Below are positions 62,850 through 64,000 of a DNA stretch of 64,000 nucleotides, piece by piece. The number at the start of each line of letters is the position of its first letter. The stretch's first letter is position 1. The stretch is from Qipengyuania polymorpha. GTDB taxonomy: Bacteria > Pseudomonadota > Alphaproteobacteria > Sphingomonadales > Sphingomonadaceae. The notes under the pieces are model-generated. The model did no database searches and was not told the origin of the DNA. It saw only the letters and a program-made list of their open reading frames with translations. The DNA is taken from positions 434,001 to 498,000 of the forward strand of contig NZ_JAIGNK010000003.1 of assembly GCF_019711435.1 (NCBI RefSeq), read 5' to 3'. Both the position numbers and the translations under genes were made by a program.

Positions 62850-64000
62850 ATGGATTTCCGCCTTACCGACCAACAGCGCGAGCTTCGGGATGCTGCGCGG
62901 AGCTTTGCGCGCAAGGAATTGCCGGACCTCGCGCGCGAGATGGAGGAGAAGGACTTCTGTGTGCCTGCCGACATGGTGCGGCGGTATGGCGAGATGGGGT
63001 TTCTCGGGGTGAACTTGCCCGAGCAGTATGGCGGGCTGGGGCTCGGCCATCTCGAGGCGCTGCTGGTGCTCGAGCAGTTCGCGATGATTTCCAACGCGGT
63101 CGCCTTTCCTATTTTCGAGGCGCTGGTGGGTCCTGCACGCACTATCGAGCGGTTCGGCTCGGACGCACTAAAGGCGCGGATAATTCCCGAGGTAGTCAGC
63201 GGCGAATCGACGGTGGCGGTGTCGATGTCCGAGCCAGATGCAGGGACCGCGCTCACCGATCTTTCCACCCGTGCGCGCGACGAGGGCGACCACTTTGTCC
63301 TCGATGGCAACAAGCGCTGGACCTCGGGCGCAGGGCATGCGCGCTACTATGTCGTATATACCCGCCTCTCGGATGCGCCCGGTGCGAAGGGCATCGGCGC
63401 GCTGCTGGTCGACAAGGCGATGGAAGGCGTTTCCTTCGGCCAGCGCGAGCAATTGATGGGCTTCCGCGGTATCGACACTCGTGACATCACCTTCGACAGC
63501 GTAATGGTCCCGCGCGAGAACCTCATCGTGCCCGCGGGCGGGTTCGGTAAGCTGATGAGCGCCTTCGGCCTGGAACGCTGCGGGAATGCGACGCAATCGC
63601 TCGGCCTTGCCGCCGCCGCGCTCGAACAGGCGACCGAATATGTCCAGGAGCGGACCGCTTTCGGCAAGCCCATCGTCGATTTCCAGGCGGTGCAGATGCG
63701 GCTGGCAGAGATGGCGATGCAGGTCGAGGCCGCGCGCCTCCTCATCTACCGCGCCGCTGCCAATGCCGAACACAATGAAGACGGCCTTCCGAGCGTCTAT
63801 GAAAGCTCGACCGCCAAGTGCTTTGCTAATGAAATCGTCCGCAGCGTAACCGCCAACGGCATGCAGGTGATGGGCGGCTACGGCTATCACAAGGAATACG
63901 GCATGGAGCAGCGCGTGCGCGACGGTTTTGCCTGGGGCATCGCGGGCGGGACCACCGATGTGCAGAAAACCAATATCGCGGCGGCCATCGTCGGGCGGCG
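62850..64000 (+). CDS. Acyl-CoA dehydrogenase, truncated by window edge
   Basis: At least 383 residues from ATG 62850 (GAGGAG 8 nt upstream); the frame is still open at 64000. N-terminal FRLTDQQRELRDAARSFARK, FAD region VSMSEPDAGTALTDL, GNKRWTSGAG, then GFRGIDTRDITFD and GYHKEYGMEQRVRDG close to the end. This fits the ACAD superfamily; the catalytic Glu cannot be fixed without comparison. Substrate unknown. Electrons would go to EtfAB encoded at 47-48.7 kb. Confidence 0.93.
   Translation, partial: MDFRLTDQQRELRDAARSFARKELPDLAREMEEKDFCVPADMVRRYGEMGFLGVNLPEQYGGLGLGHLEALLVLEQFAMISNAVAFPIFEALVGPARTIERFGSDALKARIIPEVVSGESTVAVSMSEPDAGTALTDLSTRARDEGDHFVLDGNKRWTSGAGHARYYVVYTRLSDAPGAKGIGALLVDKAMEGVSFGQREQLMGFRGIDTRDITFDSVMVPRENLIVPAGGFGKLMSAFGLERCGNATQSLGLAAAALEQATEYVQERTAFGKPIVDFQAVQMRLAEMAMQVEAARLLIYRAAANAEHNEDGLPSVYESSTAKCFANEIVRSVTANGMQVMGGYGYHKEYGMEQRVRDGFAWGIAGGTTDVQKTNIAAAIVGR

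Noticed and set aside
1-64000. Mobile element, prophage or CRISPR array
   Set aside because: No transposase, integrase or phage gene and no regularly spaced short direct repeats were seen; the repeats present are structured and inverted.

Overview
The window reads as a contiguous chromosomal segment of a high-GC alphaproteobacterium. The best fit is order Sphingomonadales, family Erythrobacteraceae (Erythrobacter/Qipengyuania/Altererythrobacter type). Grounds: alphaproteobacterial cell-cycle regulators (a TrcR/DUF1013 protein and SciP), DUF1192, DUF3035, Coq7 and an Asp-rich HemB metal site, together with GC-rich codon use and many ATGA/GTGA start-stop overlaps. There is no prophage, transposase, integrase, CRISPR array or rRNA. 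One tRNA (Thr-GGT) is present. Both edges cut genes: an SUV3-like helicase on the left and an acyl-CoA dehydrogenase on the right.

Layout. 1-5 kb: helicase fragment, divergent M23 peptidase, hemB, two tandem GNAT acetyltransferases, gamma-carbonic-anhydrase-like protein and DUF167, mostly overlapping in one direction. 5-13.5 kb (minus strand): DUF1993, a DNA ligase plus its ligase-associated exonuclease, an ABC-2 export pair, ClpA and DUF1192. 13.6-17.3 kb (plus): quinone oxidoreductase, trcR and fadD, the first two followed by clear intrinsic terminators. 17.3-18.9 kb (minus): bactofilin with a membrane-anchored M23 peptidase. 19.2-26.9 kb (plus): nadD, rsfS, rlmH, EnvC-like factor, ctpA, dsbB, coq7, a secreted hypothetical, wecB and a small membrane protein. 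26.9-30.7 kb (minus): sugar-nucleotide epimerase, fabI, YihY and a DnaJ-type chaperone. 30.9-34.9 kb: pdxH, CDF metal exporter, PhzF, lipoprotein serine hydrolase and a small Cys-rich membrane protein. 34.9-38.1 kb (minus): fcl, gmd, mnmA. 38.2-45.1 kb (plus): small protein, sciP, GlsB, an RND efflux pair and DUF445. 45.1-48.7 kb (minus): two secreted TonB-C-domain paralogues and etfAB. 48.9-54.3 kb: a DUF6265-LprI-like fusion, sucC, cysQ, an OmpA-like lipoprotein and a CNNM/CorC protein. 54.5-62.3 kb (minus): a compact housekeeping run gpmA-purE-purK-folA-ribF-ileS-lspA-DUF3035, preceded by a 47-aa protein. 62.4-64 kb: tRNA-Thr, a repeat cluster and acyl-CoA dehydrogenase.

Functional themes. 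(i) Envelope shape and division: three LytM/M23 proteins (one lacking its metal ligands), bactofilin, CtpA and a Pal-like lipoprotein. (ii) Cell cycle: TrcR and SciP, with TTAACCA half-sites upstream of sciP and of the bactofilin locus. (iii) Fatty-acid and electron flow: fadD, etfAB with a TTTACGTAAAC operator, acyl-CoA dehydrogenase, fabI. (iv) Surface sugars: wecB, a UDP-sugar epimerase and gmd-fcl, all dispersed. (v) DNA repair: half of a four-gene ligase cassette.

The most unusual signal is non-coding: five copies, at three sites, of a roughly 90-100 bp structured repeat. Its first stem changes sequence by compensatory substitutions while keeping a CTCC loop. It occurs singly (20.3 kb) or as inverted type I/type II pairs (54.3-54.5 and 62.5-62.8 kb). 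Other second-look items are a 28-bp hairpin upstream of gpmA, a two-stem palindrome upstream of the CDF gene, and a patch of rare codons inside the ileS editing domain.
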